From Apostichopus japonicus (taxonomy: Eukaryota; Echinodermata; Holothuroidea; Aspidochirotida; Stichopodidae): DNA of 64,000 nt. Both the position numbers and the translations under genes were made by a program. This document shows positions 48,401 through 60,669 of the stretch, one piece after another (the first letter of the stretch is position 1; the number at the start of each line of letters is the position of its first letter). The stretch is taken from positions 29,348,168-29,412,167 of the forward strand of contig NC_092569.1 of NCBI RefSeq assembly GCF_037975245.1. Reading direction: 5' to 3'. Under the pieces are notes generated by a model. The model ran no database searches. It was not told the origin of the DNA and was given only the letters and a program-made list of their open reading frames with translations.

Positions 48401-51400
48401 CAATTTTTTAATCCTGTAATATTCCAAAATTTGACTAAAACATCACTTTGGATTGTCATTAAAATGTTGGTGAATTTGATTACGTCAATTTTTTTTTCTA
48501 TAAAAATGAAATATAATTTACAGCTTACAGATTTATCCTAACTTGAACTTAAACAAAAAACTAAAGACAAAACAAGAAACCATGTTTTAAAGAATTCCTG
48601 ATCAACATAACTTTGCAATTAAAATTGAAGAGTATAATTATTTAAGTACAAGCCACCAGAATAAGAATCATGTTAGCTTTAAGGTGTTAGAAATGTTCTC
48701 TGCATCTACACTGAGTTATTCCTCTAGGAATATGGCCTTTAGTGATTTTCTTATGATAGGGTGAAATTGTAGTTTTACTTTGTCCTAAATATGGCTTATA
48801 CACTTTAATGTAACAAAAGGGATTAAATGGAAGAAAACATACAAATCTTCCGTGAAATTTGATTTATTTGATAAGGCATTACATAGTTTTCAAACAGTTT
48901 TCTTTTTCTTACTATTTGTCTGGATTGGTGGCACAAAGAATAAAGAAACATTCTACTACAAATTTTATTTTGACTATGGTTCAAAAACTGATTTTTTTCA
49001 ATATAAATCAAATGCAATTTACATTTTGTTGAGAAAGCTCTCGCTCCAATTATGTTGTATTACTAATTCTCTACGTTGATTTAACTGTTATAGATTAATC
49101 CTTATTGGAAGTAAAAAACAAAAAACAAAGCAATAACAAAACTAAAGCCGGAACAATAAACAATGTTTTAAAGAATTCCTGATCAACATAACTTTGCATT
49201 TAAGATTGAAGAGTATATTTATTTAGGTACAAGCAGCTAGAATAAGAATCAGGTTATTTTTAAAGTGTTAAAATGTTTTCGGCTTGTACAATGAATAAAT
49301 TTCCTAATAATATGGCCTTTAGTGGTTTCCTTATGATAGAGTGAAGTTGTAGCTTTACTAAGTCTAAAATATGGCTTATTCTTGATACTATAATGCAACA
49401 AAGGGGATTTAATGGATGGAAACATACAAATCTTCCTTGAAATTGAATCATTTGATGAGGCATTTACATAGTTCTTAAACAGTTTTCTTTTTCTTACTTT
49501 TTGTCTGGATTGGTGGCACAAAGAATAAAGAAACATTCTACTACAAATTTTATTTTGACTATGATTCCAAAGTTTTTTTTTTCAATAAAAATCAAATGCA
49601 ATTTACATTTTGTTGAGAAAGCTCTCGCTCCAATTATGTTGTACTACTTATTCTCTACGTTGCTTTAACTGTTATAGATTAATCCTTATTGGAAGTAAAA
49701 AAAAAAAAAAAACAAGAACAAAACTAAAGACAGAACAAAAAAACATGTTTTAAAGAATTTCTGATCGACATAACTTTGCATTTAAAATTAAAGAGTGCAA
49801 TTATTTAAGTACAAGCAGCCAGAATAAGAATCGGGTTATTTTTAAACTGTTAAAATGTTCTCGGCTTGTACACTGAATTATTTCCCTAGTAATATAGCCT
49901 TTAGTGGTTTCTTATAATAGACTGAAGTTGTAGTTATACTATGTCTTAGAATATGGCTAATTCTTGATACTATAATGTAACAAAAGGGATTTAATGGAAG
50001 AAAACATACAAATCTTCCGTGAAATTGATTTATTTGATAATGCATTTACATACTTTTTAAATAGCTTTCTTTTTCTAACCTCATGTCGGTATTGATGGCA
50101 CAAAGACTAAAGAAAAAGATTTTTATTTAGATTATGACTTTAAACATATAACTATTATCCACCTTTAAAATTCACATTGCACTGTAAAGATTGGTTTGAA
50201 ACTTAAATAATTTGAACGACACAACCTAAACTATGTACAAAGCTAATGATTAGTTTACATCATTCAAATGACTCGAAAAGGTAAATCAAATGTTACAAAA
50301 ATGGCAATTTAAAAGCTCTCATAAAAACTCTAAACGCAGAAGTAACGCCTATGACATTAAAAGGTGCCTTTGTGGGTTTTTTTTAATTCTATTTTATTCA
50401 ATTACAGATCGTGTAATAACAATACTATAAGAAAACAATGCTCTTACAATAATATTACTTGTCATTACCATCACCAAATCGCTACTGCTTACTAGACTTC
50501 AACGATTTTGAAATTTAAAAGGCATGCGATAGAGATGTTTTTTTTTTTAACTTTGTCGTTTCAAGTCAAATAAATGAACATGTCTGACATTTTTTGCTCT
50601 TATGTCAATAATCTTTTAAAAATTGCGGTTAACACAAGTGTATTTATCAAGATAAGAAAGCGGAATATTGGGATAATATTTCCTGGGAATTACTAACAAT
50701 ATAAAGCCTGAAGGAAAAAGAGAAACACGGAAAGAGAAAATTGGAAGCTAGCCACTACAATCGCTGTAGACATTTTTCATGATCGCGTACCATATAATTT
50801 TTGCGTAAAGGCAATTAAAAGCCACAACGTAGCATCTGAAAACAGCCGTTGCACTCACAAATATTGTATGTGTACTTTTCTTGCTTTGTTGAAGTATATT
50901 TTTCTTTGATATTTCGTTCTGCTTAGTTTATTATTTTCAGCATTTAATTTCCTAAATGTCCCTTTTTTTATTTTCCATAAATTAGTTTTAAATGAGATTG
51001 ACGTGTTTACCAGTTAGTTTTAATGTTATTCAACCTTGTTTCATTGAACATGTACATGTACAAAATAGGAATCGTAATATTTATGTCTTCAAAATACATT
51101 TCAAAACATGTTTACTTTTTGTTGTAGACTATTTGTCACATAATGCTACTTTAATAACGATATTATTAACGTAATATGATGTAAGCATGTAAAGGAAGTA
51201 ACATTTAGGTGCTCTTAAGAAATTGTAAAGATGCAAATGTTAGGTTTGGATGATAGTTTACAGCAATATTATCACACTTAAAACTGAGCATTGCTTTAAA
51301 TGTGATTAAACCTGAGTCGATCTTGCCACACTTTTAAAGTTATACATATCTTTTTGAAAAGGATGTTCCTTATCGTTAAAAATTTTGTTCACAGTAGTTA

Positions 51401-52516
51401 TCCAACTGTTTGACTATTTGAAATGGAAGTTAATTAAACAGCTTTGTGGTTAGATTATTACATAGAAATGTTTTGCTTTTAGATAAGCCAACGCAAATTT
51501 TGCTTTAATGTATTCATAAGAATAATTTGAACAACAACAAGCAATACAGTGTCCGTTTTGGAAATCATATCAAAATAACAGACCTGACAAAAGAAGTTGC
51601 CTCTTTACAAATGGATATCAAGTTATTCGTATGTAATGTATGTCAAATATTAAAAAAGAAGCAAGGCATTAAATAAATAAAAACATTGGAAACGTTTTTA
51701 CCGTACAAAGAGTACCGAGTATTGCTCTGTATCGACAGAGAATCTGATTATTGGATTTTATCAGGGAGACAAATTTTAACATATGAATCTAGAAATAACT
51801 GAATACTATACTTAAGTATTAAGTTTTTTCCAAAAAAAAATCATGGAGAATGAATTCATGAGCTAGAATATAACACATGTGAATTTAAACTCAGTAATTC
51901 ATAATATGAAATGAAGGAGTGTTGTAACGTATTGATATGTATCTGTGAAAGGTAGGGTTGGCTATTGGAGGTTATTTAAAGGATATGTGGAGAAAGATAT
52001 ACTCACAGTTTGAAAAGAAACTGCTTTTTCCCTACCATATCACGAAACGTGGTTTACTTTTAAACATTGGTGTGTAGCGAAAACCGATTGAGATGTTTGA
52101 GTTAGCTTTCTTAAGTATTTTACACGTTAGCAAAGTGTAGAGAATACAGTATTTAGGCATAGGAAAACCAGTTATAACTATTTTAGCCTTTTTTTTGTTA
52201 ACGCAATATGTGTGGTTAAATTAAAAGTCGAAACATTGTTGTCCTATCGCGAAGTTAAAAAATGTGAGTATATTTAATTGAAGGCCTTCTTATTGAATAA
52301 ATCAGGATGCTAACACTTCAGTTTGTCACATCATTTAATATTAACAGAGTAAGCTCAACAACACACTAACGCAAGTTATGTTACTTTAGAAACAGTCAGA
52401 AGATATTCAATGGTAAAATACAAAATATATTTAATAATAGAAAGACTTACCATTTCTGTTCCAAACGAGTTCCATATCGTCAAAACAGTAAAACAAACTT
52501 TGACAAACTTCTCCAT
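36150..52516 (-). CDS. Paralogue B: half-FReD / TIL-like / 5 EGF / FReD gene, 12 exons, frame broken in FReD2
   Basis: Same architecture as paralogue A with 12 exons: signal peptide, microexon, FReD1 (two exons), TIL-like, four 210-nt EGF exons, EGF-FReD exon, FReD2 middle, FReD2 end. Up to the EGF-FReD exon the frame is open for 622 codons. The FReD2 middle exon has lost 2 nt compared with A and C, so translation would stop after 16 more codons (638 residues) and lose most of FReD2. The final exon is otherwise open and would end RPVQT. The break could be a real allele, a decaying copy, or an assembly error. Splice sites are all kept, which suggests recent loss if it is real. Confidence 0.75.
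37367..37432. repeat. Long hairpin with AT-dinucleotide loop in the FReD2 intron of paralogue B
   Basis: ATGTCACTGCTTATGTGTAT at 37367-37386 is the reverse complement of the sequence ending at 37432, with a TA-rich loop. A further AT run follows to about 37461. The paralogue A intron has the ATGTCACTGCG motif but not this palindrome. Confidence 0.65.
38004..38263 (-). pseudogene. Paralogue B FReD2 middle exon with 2-nt deletion
   Basis: 260 nt, against 262 in paralogues A and C. A and C read TACGATAGAAATCAACAG on the plus strand where B reads TACGAGAAATTAACAG; the lost AT shifts the frame. Translation enters as VIQRRSSAAVNF and meets TGA after 16 codons. Both splice sites are intact and the rest of the exon is still FReD-like. 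A sequencing or assembly error cannot be excluded. Confidence 0.75.
38397..38705 (-). CDS. Paralogue B EGF-FReD2 fusion exon
   Basis: 309 nt, phase 0 to 0, open. The EGF half has CRNNRLIDESYRC, CSAHATC and CYCNDGYEGDGVTC. The FReD2 half has IAKDCYELYVSSTRSDGVYT, then VYCEMESNGGGWT. Confidence 0.87.
39289..39498 (-). CDS. Paralogue B EGF exon 4
   Basis: 210 nt, phase 0 to 0. It begins EGQFQANLGCSRKSTC and has CSEHATC and CYCNPNYQGDGVTC. Eight cysteines are kept. Confidence 0.84.
40066..40275 (-). CDS. Paralogue B EGF exon 3
   Basis: 210 nt, phase 0 to 0. It has CRNNRLVDSSYQC and CFCDPNYQGDGVTC, with Phe for the usual Tyr in CYC, and the tail of the variant ending GSVLT. Confidence 0.84.
40850..41059 (-). 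CDS. Paralogue B EGF exon 2
   Basis: 210 nt, phase 0 to 0. It has CSEHAICDTRTGVRKCYC with NYHGDGMTC. Eight cysteines are kept. Confidence 0.84.
41642..41851 (-). CDS. Paralogue B EGF exon 1
   Basis: 210 nt, phase 0 to 0. It begins EDQF and has CMNNRLIEESYQC, CSEHATCDTRTGVRKCYC and NYHGDGVTC. Eight cysteines are kept. Confidence 0.84.
42231..42262 (-). pseudogene. EGF-exon relic in paralogue B
   Basis: Immediately after an EGF-type acceptor (TTAG), about 32 nt still match the start of an EGF exon (GAGGGCAGTTTTTACAT, then CAAGATGTGT). The sequence then switches directly into the intron motif CTCGACGG-like/CATCCCTCGAC. The rest of the exon and its intron are missing, so this marks a deletion breakpoint. 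Confidence 0.6.
42504..42715 (-). CDS. Paralogue B exon 5, TIL-like module
   Basis: 212 nt, phase 1 to 0. It reads CPANEIFSNEICERTCDDPD, then a CISATSRRETEQCVCVGDYL run and CIPLNQC. The eight-cysteine pattern and the EGF-type tail NCFVADKGSVLT are the same as in A. Confidence 0.82.
43354..43618 (-). CDS. Paralogue B exon 4, FReD1 middle part
   Basis: 265 nt, phase 0 to 1, open throughout. It includes NRNWKEFRNGFGFLGSEFWI and FRISDEWGKYH, and ends FVKSD before the phase-1 donor. As in A, it is followed by the TIL-like exon and not by a FReD C-terminal exon. Confidence 0.86.
43979..44121 (-). CDS. Paralogue B exon 3, FReD1 N-terminal part
   Basis: 143 nt, phase 1 to 0. It reads YPRDCKEVSNTCSSTHNTSG, then FLIKPDGYPEPFEAYC and DNDLDSGGWT. 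Same length and borders as the A copy. Confidence 0.85.
44766..44796 (-). CDS. Paralogue B exon 2, 31-nt microexon
   Basis: Same 31 nt and splice sites as 24895-24925; encodes VIVSAEGRSS, phase 0 to 1. Confidence 0.6.
45486..46827. mobile_element. hAT-like element, longer copy
   Basis: Same ends and same insertion site as 25619-26252, but about 1.34 kb compared with 0.63 kb. The additional segment, about 46010-46730, carries an unrecognised 96-residue frame rich in basic and aromatic residues. It is either remnant internal element sequence lost from A or a later insertion in B. Confidence 0.55.
48440..50130. repeat. Three-copy tandem repeat, period about 580 bp
   Basis: TTTTAAAGAATTCCTGATCA-type starts recur at about 48583, 49163 and 49749, each followed by CAGTTTTCTTTTTCTTAC-type blocks. 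Unit A has two copies in the same place. Confidence 0.65.
52451..52516 (-). CDS. Paralogue B exon 1, signal peptide
   Basis: 22 codons, MEKFVKVCFTVLTIWNSFGT then EM, donor GTAAGT, phase 0. Compared with paralogue A it differs only at a few residues (F/V, L/F, K/M). Conservation of the start, length and donor supports it as a real first exon. Confidence 0.65.
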
Positions 52517-55500
52517 TTTTTCGGGTTTGTATAAATGTTACGCAAAAATATATTCGATGAAGTGCAAGATGCCAAATGACACAGCGTATCTATTCAGGGG
52601 TTACCAACACCTTATTGGAATGACCGCAGTAGTATGGATGTCCATTAATGCCATTATTTTATTTGAAATATAATTTGGTGAACAGCTTATACAAATGTAC
52701 TGCACATCTGTAGTATCCGTAGGCTTGTATGTAAATATGACTATTCGACATGCGCAATCAAACTTAATATTATTCAGAGCTATTTATATCTTGAACATTC
52801 AGTATATAGTACAGTAAGCTTAGGTTGCATGGTGTTGAATTGTCCTTGATCCGATAAATACAGCAAAACACCTAGTGTATATTTATTGACTATCGTGCAT
52901 CTATTTCCAAGGACAGCAATGATATTGTAATTCAATAATAGTAAAATGTCTTTTGTTTTTAAAACGAATATCAATTACGGTGGTCACTTATATTTAATGT
53001 TACATCTAGTGTGGTTCATATAGTTAAGTCTTTTGTAGTTGAATGTCGAAATAATGACGTCAATGATTCCAAGCCGATGAAAAGAGAAGGAATGATGATT
53101 TGCTTGTTAAGAACCCTTTATGAGTGATTAACTTAGCTAAGTTACTACACTTTTACGTTGGAAGGCAAAAATAAAGAAGAATAAAAAAGACAGGAAGTGA
53201 TTCTACTAATCAGCACTATATAACATGCATGAACTAGTACAATACATCTTATATGCCGTGAAATGTACGGTATGATCTATTCTATACTATCAATATATAT
53301 GTACAAATATCTAATTTACACATTTTGGAAAATGTCGATGATTTGAAGCGGTAAGCTATATAAACAATACTTCCTTGTCTATGATGCCTACGTCACACCC
53401 TGTTTGCGGAATCGAGCATCCTCACATCTGATTGAATAAACATGTCAGCTATTTTGCTGGGCTTTGATTCAATTATTGACGGCAAGATTAACATCCATAC
53501 TGGCTGTAAATTGTGTAGAAAAGCTTTTCGTCATATATATAAGATATTGAATCTAAGAGATTTTAAGCACTTTTGCATAGGTACTTTGATATTAGATAAA
53601 AACCTCTCTTTTAATGAAATTAATTTATATTAATCAGCAGGGGAGTAGCTAGAGCTTCTTTTTAAGCGTAGAGCTACGTTATAGTTGAACTATAGGCGGT
53701 TTTCATTTAACCGTTGCCCACAGTTATCAGAGGGTCTTGAGCGTTGGTTCCCAACAGTTTTAGCCAACGTTTGAATCTGCCAGTCGGGTTTTTGGATGAA
53801 TTATTGAAAGAGTGCCAGCGTACGTACGAAATTTTGCTATTTCGCTGACAGTGGCGTAGCCAGATGTGGAAGGATAGTTTCTACTCCCACACACACACAC
53901 AAAACATTTTTAGGGACGATAACTGAGACGGCAAAGAAAATAGCCAAAAGAGAAATAAATAGCTCTCATACTCATATATGATACTGGAGAGGCTACTTGA
54001 TTTTACAGCAACGCTTGGAGTACTTCTCAGAAGGTTTCCCTCTCTAGCTATGGGCCTACGTAGCACAGAAAGAGGTTTCTCTTATCAAGTTGAGTCAGTA
54101 ATTGATACTTCTAGTCAAAGTTCCGTGAGTCGTATGACACTGGATTGTCTTAAATAAGAAAAAACACACATGTCCATTTGGATCACCTGGAAAGTATATA
54201 AATTCGTATACTTTCACTCATTTACTATTTGGCATTTGTAACTGTATTAGATTTAATATAGGCAAGGCCGTAGCCACTGGGACCACGGGAAAACAAACCT
54301 GACCTTTATTTTCTTGCAAATGGTTAGCATTTTATAACGCATTAACACAACTTTAAATGTTCTTAATATAATGGGAATGATGGCATTATTTTCTTCTAAG
54401 CACTGTAACCGAGACAATATTATCTCAAAGGTGAGGGGACACTCCAACTTAGGCCACACCCCACTCCTAACATCCCTCCACAGGACAGAAGTCAGCACAT
54501 TTTTTGGCCCCTCCACCTAACATTTGAATTGATTTTCGTAACAGAGGGTAGAGACTTTTAATTCCCATGCGAATGAATATCAGTACACGAGGCAAGTTAA
54601 CTTAGTATTGTAGTTATGCAGTAGTACACGCACAATCTGTGAACTGTCTGAAATAGTACAGTATTAGTTAAATCGAAACTTGTATTGCCAATGCCAGACA
54701 TGCAAATACAAAAACAAAATTCATACACTTCTCAACTATAGAGATGTATTCCACGGCAGTACTAAACCTTTCAGCTAACTCTTTATATTATGTCAGTAGA
54801 AAATTGGAACTTTTGGGATACGTTGGGTTTAAGAAATGAAACCTTTTATAACCGTCGAAATTTTGAAATAAAATGTCGTACTTTAAGGTTTTAGCGTAAA
54901 CAGTGGAAGTTATGAAATAACGTACTTGAAGTTTTAGATAAGTCTTGATCCAATACGTCAAACTTTCGAAGTAATCCTTGCCATTCCGGGGTGACTATAG
55001 TTGCACGAAAACTTACTCTTAGATAAATTAATTTTCGAAGGCCTTGACTTTGAATACCATATCAGAATTTGACACCTAAAAGCTGATATATATTTGGCAA
55101 TATCTGTGGATGAACATGGCCCACATAATAAACCAATTGCTTCAAGTAAAACAAAAAAGGCAACTTAACAACCTTGGGAAATCGCAGAGTTGTCAGAAAT
55201 TGTGTCGATCTCAGCTGGGCTATTCGGGCCCGAATTGGATCTACATTCCCATTGAAAAGGGAGTATTTACGCCCCTGTACTTACATAGCACGTTTATATT
55301 CGTTGTGATGCATTAGGACTATTAAAATAATTCATGAATAAACTAACATTAAATCACATGCAGTGATAAATATTCAATCACATCTTTTATCCATAATTTG
55401 AGAGCGATGTAAATTTATATCATCTTCATATAAATGTATTAAATGTTAAAAGAGGTAAAACTTGTGGGTAGAAACTGTTTAAATCCCAGCCAGTAAAAAG

Positions 55501-55716
55501 CAGAATAATTTACAAATCGAGGGATTTGCATTGGTATGATTATATTGATATGAACTATATCATCTATGTTACACTGCTATGTTTTCTTTAATATCATAAA
55601 CAGCAATTTCCATCATAGTATAGACGTGCAGTTAGATTTACCTTATCCATCTTTACGTTTCAGTAGTCAAACTCTTTGTTTGTTATTTACTTCTTGTTTT
55701 AATTTGTGTCTAATAG
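52517..55716. other. Upstream region of paralogue B, no gene seen
   Basis: Homologous to 31.65-34.8 kb. It should contain the promoter of paralogue B near its left end. No exon is supported. A CAGTGGC-ended repeat lies at about 53850-54280. Confidence 0.4.
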
Positions 55717-57532
55717 AGGGCAGCAGATGTGGAAAGAGAAGCGGAAGAGGAAGCAAGGAAGGCTCAAGATGCTATAAAACAAGCCAAGAATGCGAAAGAG
55801 AGACGAGTGGCTGAGGAGGCTGAACAAGGTGCAATTTAAGCAAACCAAATGTAATCAAAGAAGAGGAATTAATTAGCATTTTAGTAGTTTGTAAATAGTT
55901 TATATTTATAAGTTTGGTAGAAAATATATAAAATATGCTATAAAACACAAAAAACAACAAAAAAACCCCACTCAAAGCGGAAAACAAAACGAGGAATAAC
56001 ATAGAAAAGCAAAGCATGGGATTTTGTTTTAATCATGAATATAGTATCCTGAAATGAGGTTATCTTCAGACAATATTTTCACAGAAATACATTTTAAAGG
56101 TGCAAAGAGGATATGTCCTTTTCCTTCTGTCAAAAGAACAAAGCGTTTTTGAAGTCTTACCGGAGTGCTTCATAGCTACTAAACATTGGTCACATAGTTA
56201 GAGAGTTGACCCTGAAGACTGTACAAATAATAAGTGAAATTTTTGTGAAGATATATTATTCATAATTGTTTTTTCATGTTTTCATTATTGATTGCAGAAG
56301 AAAAACATGAAATATGGTGACCTAGCTGAAGAATGCTGAAACCTTTCTGAAATGGTTCCCAACGAGAGATGGTGAGTTGTTAATTTTCATGATAGTAAAG
56401 TAATATTTTGATTCTGATAGCAATAGTTTGTTCATATGTTTGACCTGGGATCAGGGAACAAAGATAATTGAGAAAGAAAACCAAAAGCCAAAAGCTTCAA
56501 AGCCTTGTTTGTCATCTCAGAGTTTCTTTAAATATTACTTTTTTTTTTTAAAGATGTGTAATTTTTATTTTTCATACATCTCTTCAATTTACTTTTTGCT
56601 GCAACTTAAGCTTTTTTATTAAGCATTAGCTTTGTTTTATTTAATAATTTGTTGTTGTATTTTTCTGCTACTTTTCCCTCCATCTTATAGTTTCTTTGTT
56701 CTTTATTTATTACGTTTTTGCTATTTGTTTAAACTTGTTTTACTTTTAAGGACCTGGGGGGGGGGGAGGGGGGTTAGCACCTTTCCTAACCGAGTTTTAC
56801 CCTAGTGTCAAACGTTAAAAAGGAAAGGGGTGCTTGAACCTGTAACCTTTGGAGTACAGTCCTGTGCCTTACTGACTGAGCTATCCAGGTTTTAGTTGGA
56901 TGTCAGTTCAGAGGCTACTGTATTCTTTGCTGTTACACTACTACAACAAAACTGGAACTTGTGTTTAACAAAATGTAAGAAACTCTTTGAGAGATCTTTG
57001 ATATAAAATATACGTTATTTTACAGGATGTTAGTCTTGAGAACCTCTACATTCCAGTTTACAGATGTTTAACATTCATATTAATACAGTTGACAGTACGA
57101 AACATTACTGGTGCACATTGTTAGAGACAGTGTCAAAGGGCAAATGATTGCAACTTTGTGTAGTATGGTGAGGTGTGGGGGTGAGGGTGAGGGGTTGGGC
57201 AGATATTTTGTCGAGTTTGAGGCTGACATGACTTTATGTTATAAATGGGGGTGACTGTAAACGTAATTCAAGAAGAGAGATGCATCATCAGTCTAATGAA
57301 CAAACTCATTAAGGTGAAAGGTAAATCGACTTTTTGCAGTTTGCTATTCATGTAAAGTTCCTTAAAATTCTGATATATATTTCAGATAGTAATCATATAA
57401 ATATTCCATTTTATCATAAAACAGTCGTCAGCAACGGAAGAAGATGTCCTGGAGCGTGAGAGGCAAAGGGCAGAAAGAATCACTCCAACTGAGTTAAAAG
57501 GAGGACATAAAAAAAAATTAAGACAGAAATGA
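55717..57532 (+). CDS. Coiled-coil protein, last two exons (5' part not found)
   Basis: Two exons agree in phase: 55717-55828 (phase 0 to 1) and 57432-57532 (phase 1 to stop TGA). Exon one reads RAADVEREAEEEARKAQDAI then KQAKNAKERRVAEEAEQ. Exon two reads ATEEDVLERERQRAERITPT and ends HKKKLRQK. The composition is almost all Glu, Ala, Lys, Arg and Gln, as in a long charged helix or coiled coil with a basic tail. I do not recognise the family. The first donor (GTGCAA) is weak, and upstream exons are not visible in the window, so it may itself be a gene remnant. Confidence 0.45.
56828..56890 (-). repeat. tRNA-like sequence, probable SINE head or tRNA pseudogene
   Basis: On the minus strand, GGATAGCTCAGTCAGTAAGGC resembles a tRNA start with A box TAGCTCAGTCAG, and GGTTCAAGCACC resembles a B box. 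The cloverleaf is degraded, so a working tRNA is unlikely. It lies in the intron of the coiled-coil gene, next to a G run at 56756-56773. Confidence 0.5.
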
Positions 57533-59359
57533 CTTCTGGATCTCTAACCATTACCATCTGAGTCAAATCAGCTCACATTAGTAAGTTGGTTAGCTACAGA
57601 ATGCTTCTGGTATGCATTATTGGTCACCTTGATATCCAAAGATATTTCTTTCCATCTTAAAGGATCTCACTAAGCTATCGAACATGTCATGTTGATTTGT
57701 CTGAAGGCGGAGCTGGATGAGTGATTGCCTCAAAGTGCAGTTTCACATGATGAAAAGCATGTTTAAGAAAAAACAAGTTAAGGTGCTTAACTTAAAACAG
57801 TTTCTTAGCCTTTCAAATTCCTAGAAATGTTTCAAACGATGATTTTTCAATAATCACGTAAAAACATATGGCGTTCAACCCGTGGTACAGCTATGCTACT
57901 TCTGGTGATTCCATGGTGACGGTACTAAAACTCATAGCAATAGTTAATCTAGTTTTCTTGATAGAACCGAAAAACGCCCTCTGTTTATTTTGTTTGCGAC
58001 TGTAGCGCCCATTTGTTATTGATCACATGCATCACAAAAATTTCATATTGAGAAAAGTCTTGCAATTTTGACCAAATTGACCAAATTACTGACTAAGAAA
58101 ACAAGTTAAATAAATTTCCCCATTTTATAAGTGTGTAACTTGTATGATTTATCTACTTATAACGACCCTATTATTCGTACTATTCTCATCTTAGTACTGT
58201 TTGCTATTACCTAGCATCCACCTTGATCGGAACATATTTCCTAAATAAATACTGTATTTTACTAATATTTAGAGGTTTAAGTGATTAAATAGTGATAACT
58301 ATAACCAGATAACCAGATATTATATTTATATTATATTATATTTAAAATCTCATTTAATATTTAGTTTGGTTGAGTCACTGATTTTGTATTATATAAGTAA
58401 CAATATCAATAATTTCATTCATTTGTGTAGTATATTGTTTTTAGAACCTCGCAGCTTAAAATGGCAACACGAATGTCCAGTACTAGATTTATTAAAGAGT
58501 GTTTATTAAAGGAAGCTTAGAATAAAGTTGCCAAGTTTGCTGATAAATCAAGTAAAATTAGCGGATGCTCAAGGTATTTTAGTTTGCTATTTTTTAGGAG
58601 AGAGGGGGTAATGGGTAGAGAAAAGAAATAAAACAGAAGAAGATACAGATTACTTCACAAAATGAACCTATTGAAACTAAACCCATCGAATGATCTGGAG
58701 AATTGACAAATATTCTTATACTGTGTTTGCAGGCAACAGTATTGATGGTAACTAATCCATTTAGATAAATGTCTTTCAAATGCAAATATATGTTAATAAC
58801 TGAAAGAAGAGCTTCAAGTGTTTTCTAACTTTAGGATGCAAAGTATATTCTGCTTGATTCTTGATATCAAATGTGACAACTACCTGCCGATGTCATTTCT
58901 CAAAAACTGAAAAACAATTTGTAAATGCATTGTTACAGACCAAAGTGGCCCTTCACCCTCGGGTTATCACAGCAAAATAAGTCCTTAAAATTATGACAGC
59001 TCTCTAGTGCTGTTTAGTGTTTACCTCTTTTCTTACACGTCAGAACACATGTTTAAAACGTGAACTTTTTTCGGAATATGTGTCGATAATCACAAAAGTA
59101 ACGTTCGCTCGGATTTCTAGCGCCGAATATTTTACTGATCATAAAATTATGTGAAAATTGGTAATCTCGAACATGTATTGCTAACGTATGTGCAAAACCT
59201 TTTCTTGAAACATGATCTAATAAGCTCGTATCATTAAACTTAAGTCAAGATGAAACCATACTCGTGCCGATGGTAGCTGCAGATTTTGGTGGTGGAAAAA
59301 CTTTCACATATATGGACCAATTACAATAAGACGGAATTTAACTTTTCCTTTCTTTAAAA
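57533..59359. other. Unique spacer between units B and C
   Basis: AT-rich DNA with no match in units A or B seen by eye. No exon, RNA gene or clear element is supported. The open frame at 58594-58785 shows no domain. Confidence 0.4.
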
Positions 59360-59504
59360 CAGATTTTCAAATATTCCACCCACTTCCTAGGTTCCCTTAG
59401 GTGAGGTTCGTGCTATACGTAAAGGTAGAGCAACATTTGCATCAGTGACGTGCACAATATGTTAAAGGTGTCGGGTATCGGGGAGGAGGTTCTATACGTT
59501 TCTC

Positions 59505-60040
59505 CCTTTGAGTTAGATATGAAGATCATTGCGGTGAATGAAAGATGTTAAAGAGGAGGAGGAGGTGAGGCTCAGGGGTGATTGAGAGCTACTTCTAAGT
59601 CGGAGGTTATAGGGTCTACCAAATCCTCCTCCCAACAAAATTAGATGTTGACATTCTCCAGGTAAATTTAATGTTTAAATAACACCGTCAGATTCGATCT
59701 AACCGTAGAATCGTGTTATGTAATGAATGCTCTAGAATTTTTGTGAGAGGTTGAAAAGACACACACGGATGAGGGGTCTAATTCTTCCCCTACCCTCCAA
59801 AGCCTCACTGAATATAAAAGTACCCCAACTCACTGTAAAAAGTACCTCAACTTAATCTCAGACTGAGTTAGATAGGAGCATAAACCTTTATGGAAAGTCA
59901 TTGTGGTGAATGCAGGTGAGAAGGTGTGGCTCGGGGGTGATTGAAAGCCACTTCCAAGCCATGGGTTATGGGGTCTAAGAACTCCCCTTCCTCAACAAAG
60001 ATAGATGTTGAAACTGTTGCAAATCAAATAACAGGTCCCA
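59505..60040. repeat. Imperfect direct repeat in the 3' flank of unit C
   Basis: The block with GAGTTAGAT, GGTCATTG/AGTCATTG, GGTGAATG and GGGGTGATTGA near 59505-59690 recurs near 59865-60040. One copy is at 35275-35400 in unit B and a diverged copy near 8930 in unit A. Confidence 0.5.
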
Positions 60041-60378
60041 AATTCGGTATAATCGTAAAATAAATACTCTCAAATTTTTGTGTGAGGTTGAAAGATACAC
60101 ACGGGTAAGGGTTCTGATTCGTGCCCCTCCCCCACCCCATATTATATAAAGGTACTCAAATGAGCTATAAAGGTTAGAGGGAGCCATACACTTTAAAAAG
60201 TGTTTTTCTAATATATTAATCAATCAAGACTTTTTGGAACAAAACCTCTTTTACAGAGTTTTACTATAAACATATAGATGCTAACATAGCCATATGTGTA
60301 TAAAAAGTAATTTAAAAAAAAAGACGAAGTAAAAGAAGACGTAAACTTTACCGAGATTTGGTTGTACACTTTGTATAA

Positions 60379-60384
60379 TTTATT
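60379..60384 (-). promoter_or_regulatory. Poly(A) signal AATAAA, paralogue C
   Basis: AATAAA in the conserved CCGAATAAA context, about 290 bp past the stop, homologous to the signals at 9458 and 35912. Confidence 0.5.
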
Positions 60385-60669
60385 CGGAAATTAGTTGCAC
60401 ATTATCGCAATTTCTCAACATTTTAGTAAATTTTAATGACATGGTATCTTAAATGGCGTTGTCACATAAATTAGATAATAAAGTTGACGTATATCTCACG
60501 TATACCTAGGTCTGTTGACCTCGTTACGTTCTGTTGCTTCCAGACAGATATGAGAGCCAAATAACCTCGATAATAGAATGTTACATTAGGACACATGCAG
60601 CAATGCCTCAATGTTGGTTTCCTACACACCGTTACTAAAGATCATTCCACCAATCAGAATTGCTTATCT

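Larger units (their letters stand above)
45162..52450. other. Paralogue B intron 1 region
   Basis: Matches 25.3-31.6 kb of unit A. It contains the longer hAT-like element and a three-copy tandem repeat at 48.4-50.1 kb. I see no exon with domain similarity. The open frame at 46336-46626 lies inside the hAT-like element and is not recognised. Confidence 0.45.
35140..56040. repeat. Segmental duplication unit B (about 20.9 kb)
   Basis: Tandem copy of unit A carrying the same gene order. It is shorter mainly because eight 210-nt EGF exons and their roughly 570-bp introns are absent. It is longer in the hAT-like element and in one tandem repeat near 49 kb. Homology to A stops near 56040, after the coiled-coil exon. 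Confidence 0.7.

Noticed and set aside
55110-55316. Plus-strand frame containing QLGYSGPNWIYIP, similar to one at 34214-34459
   Set aside because: It is shared only because units A and B are duplicates, the surrounding frame is not preserved between them, and no domain or splice structure supports it.
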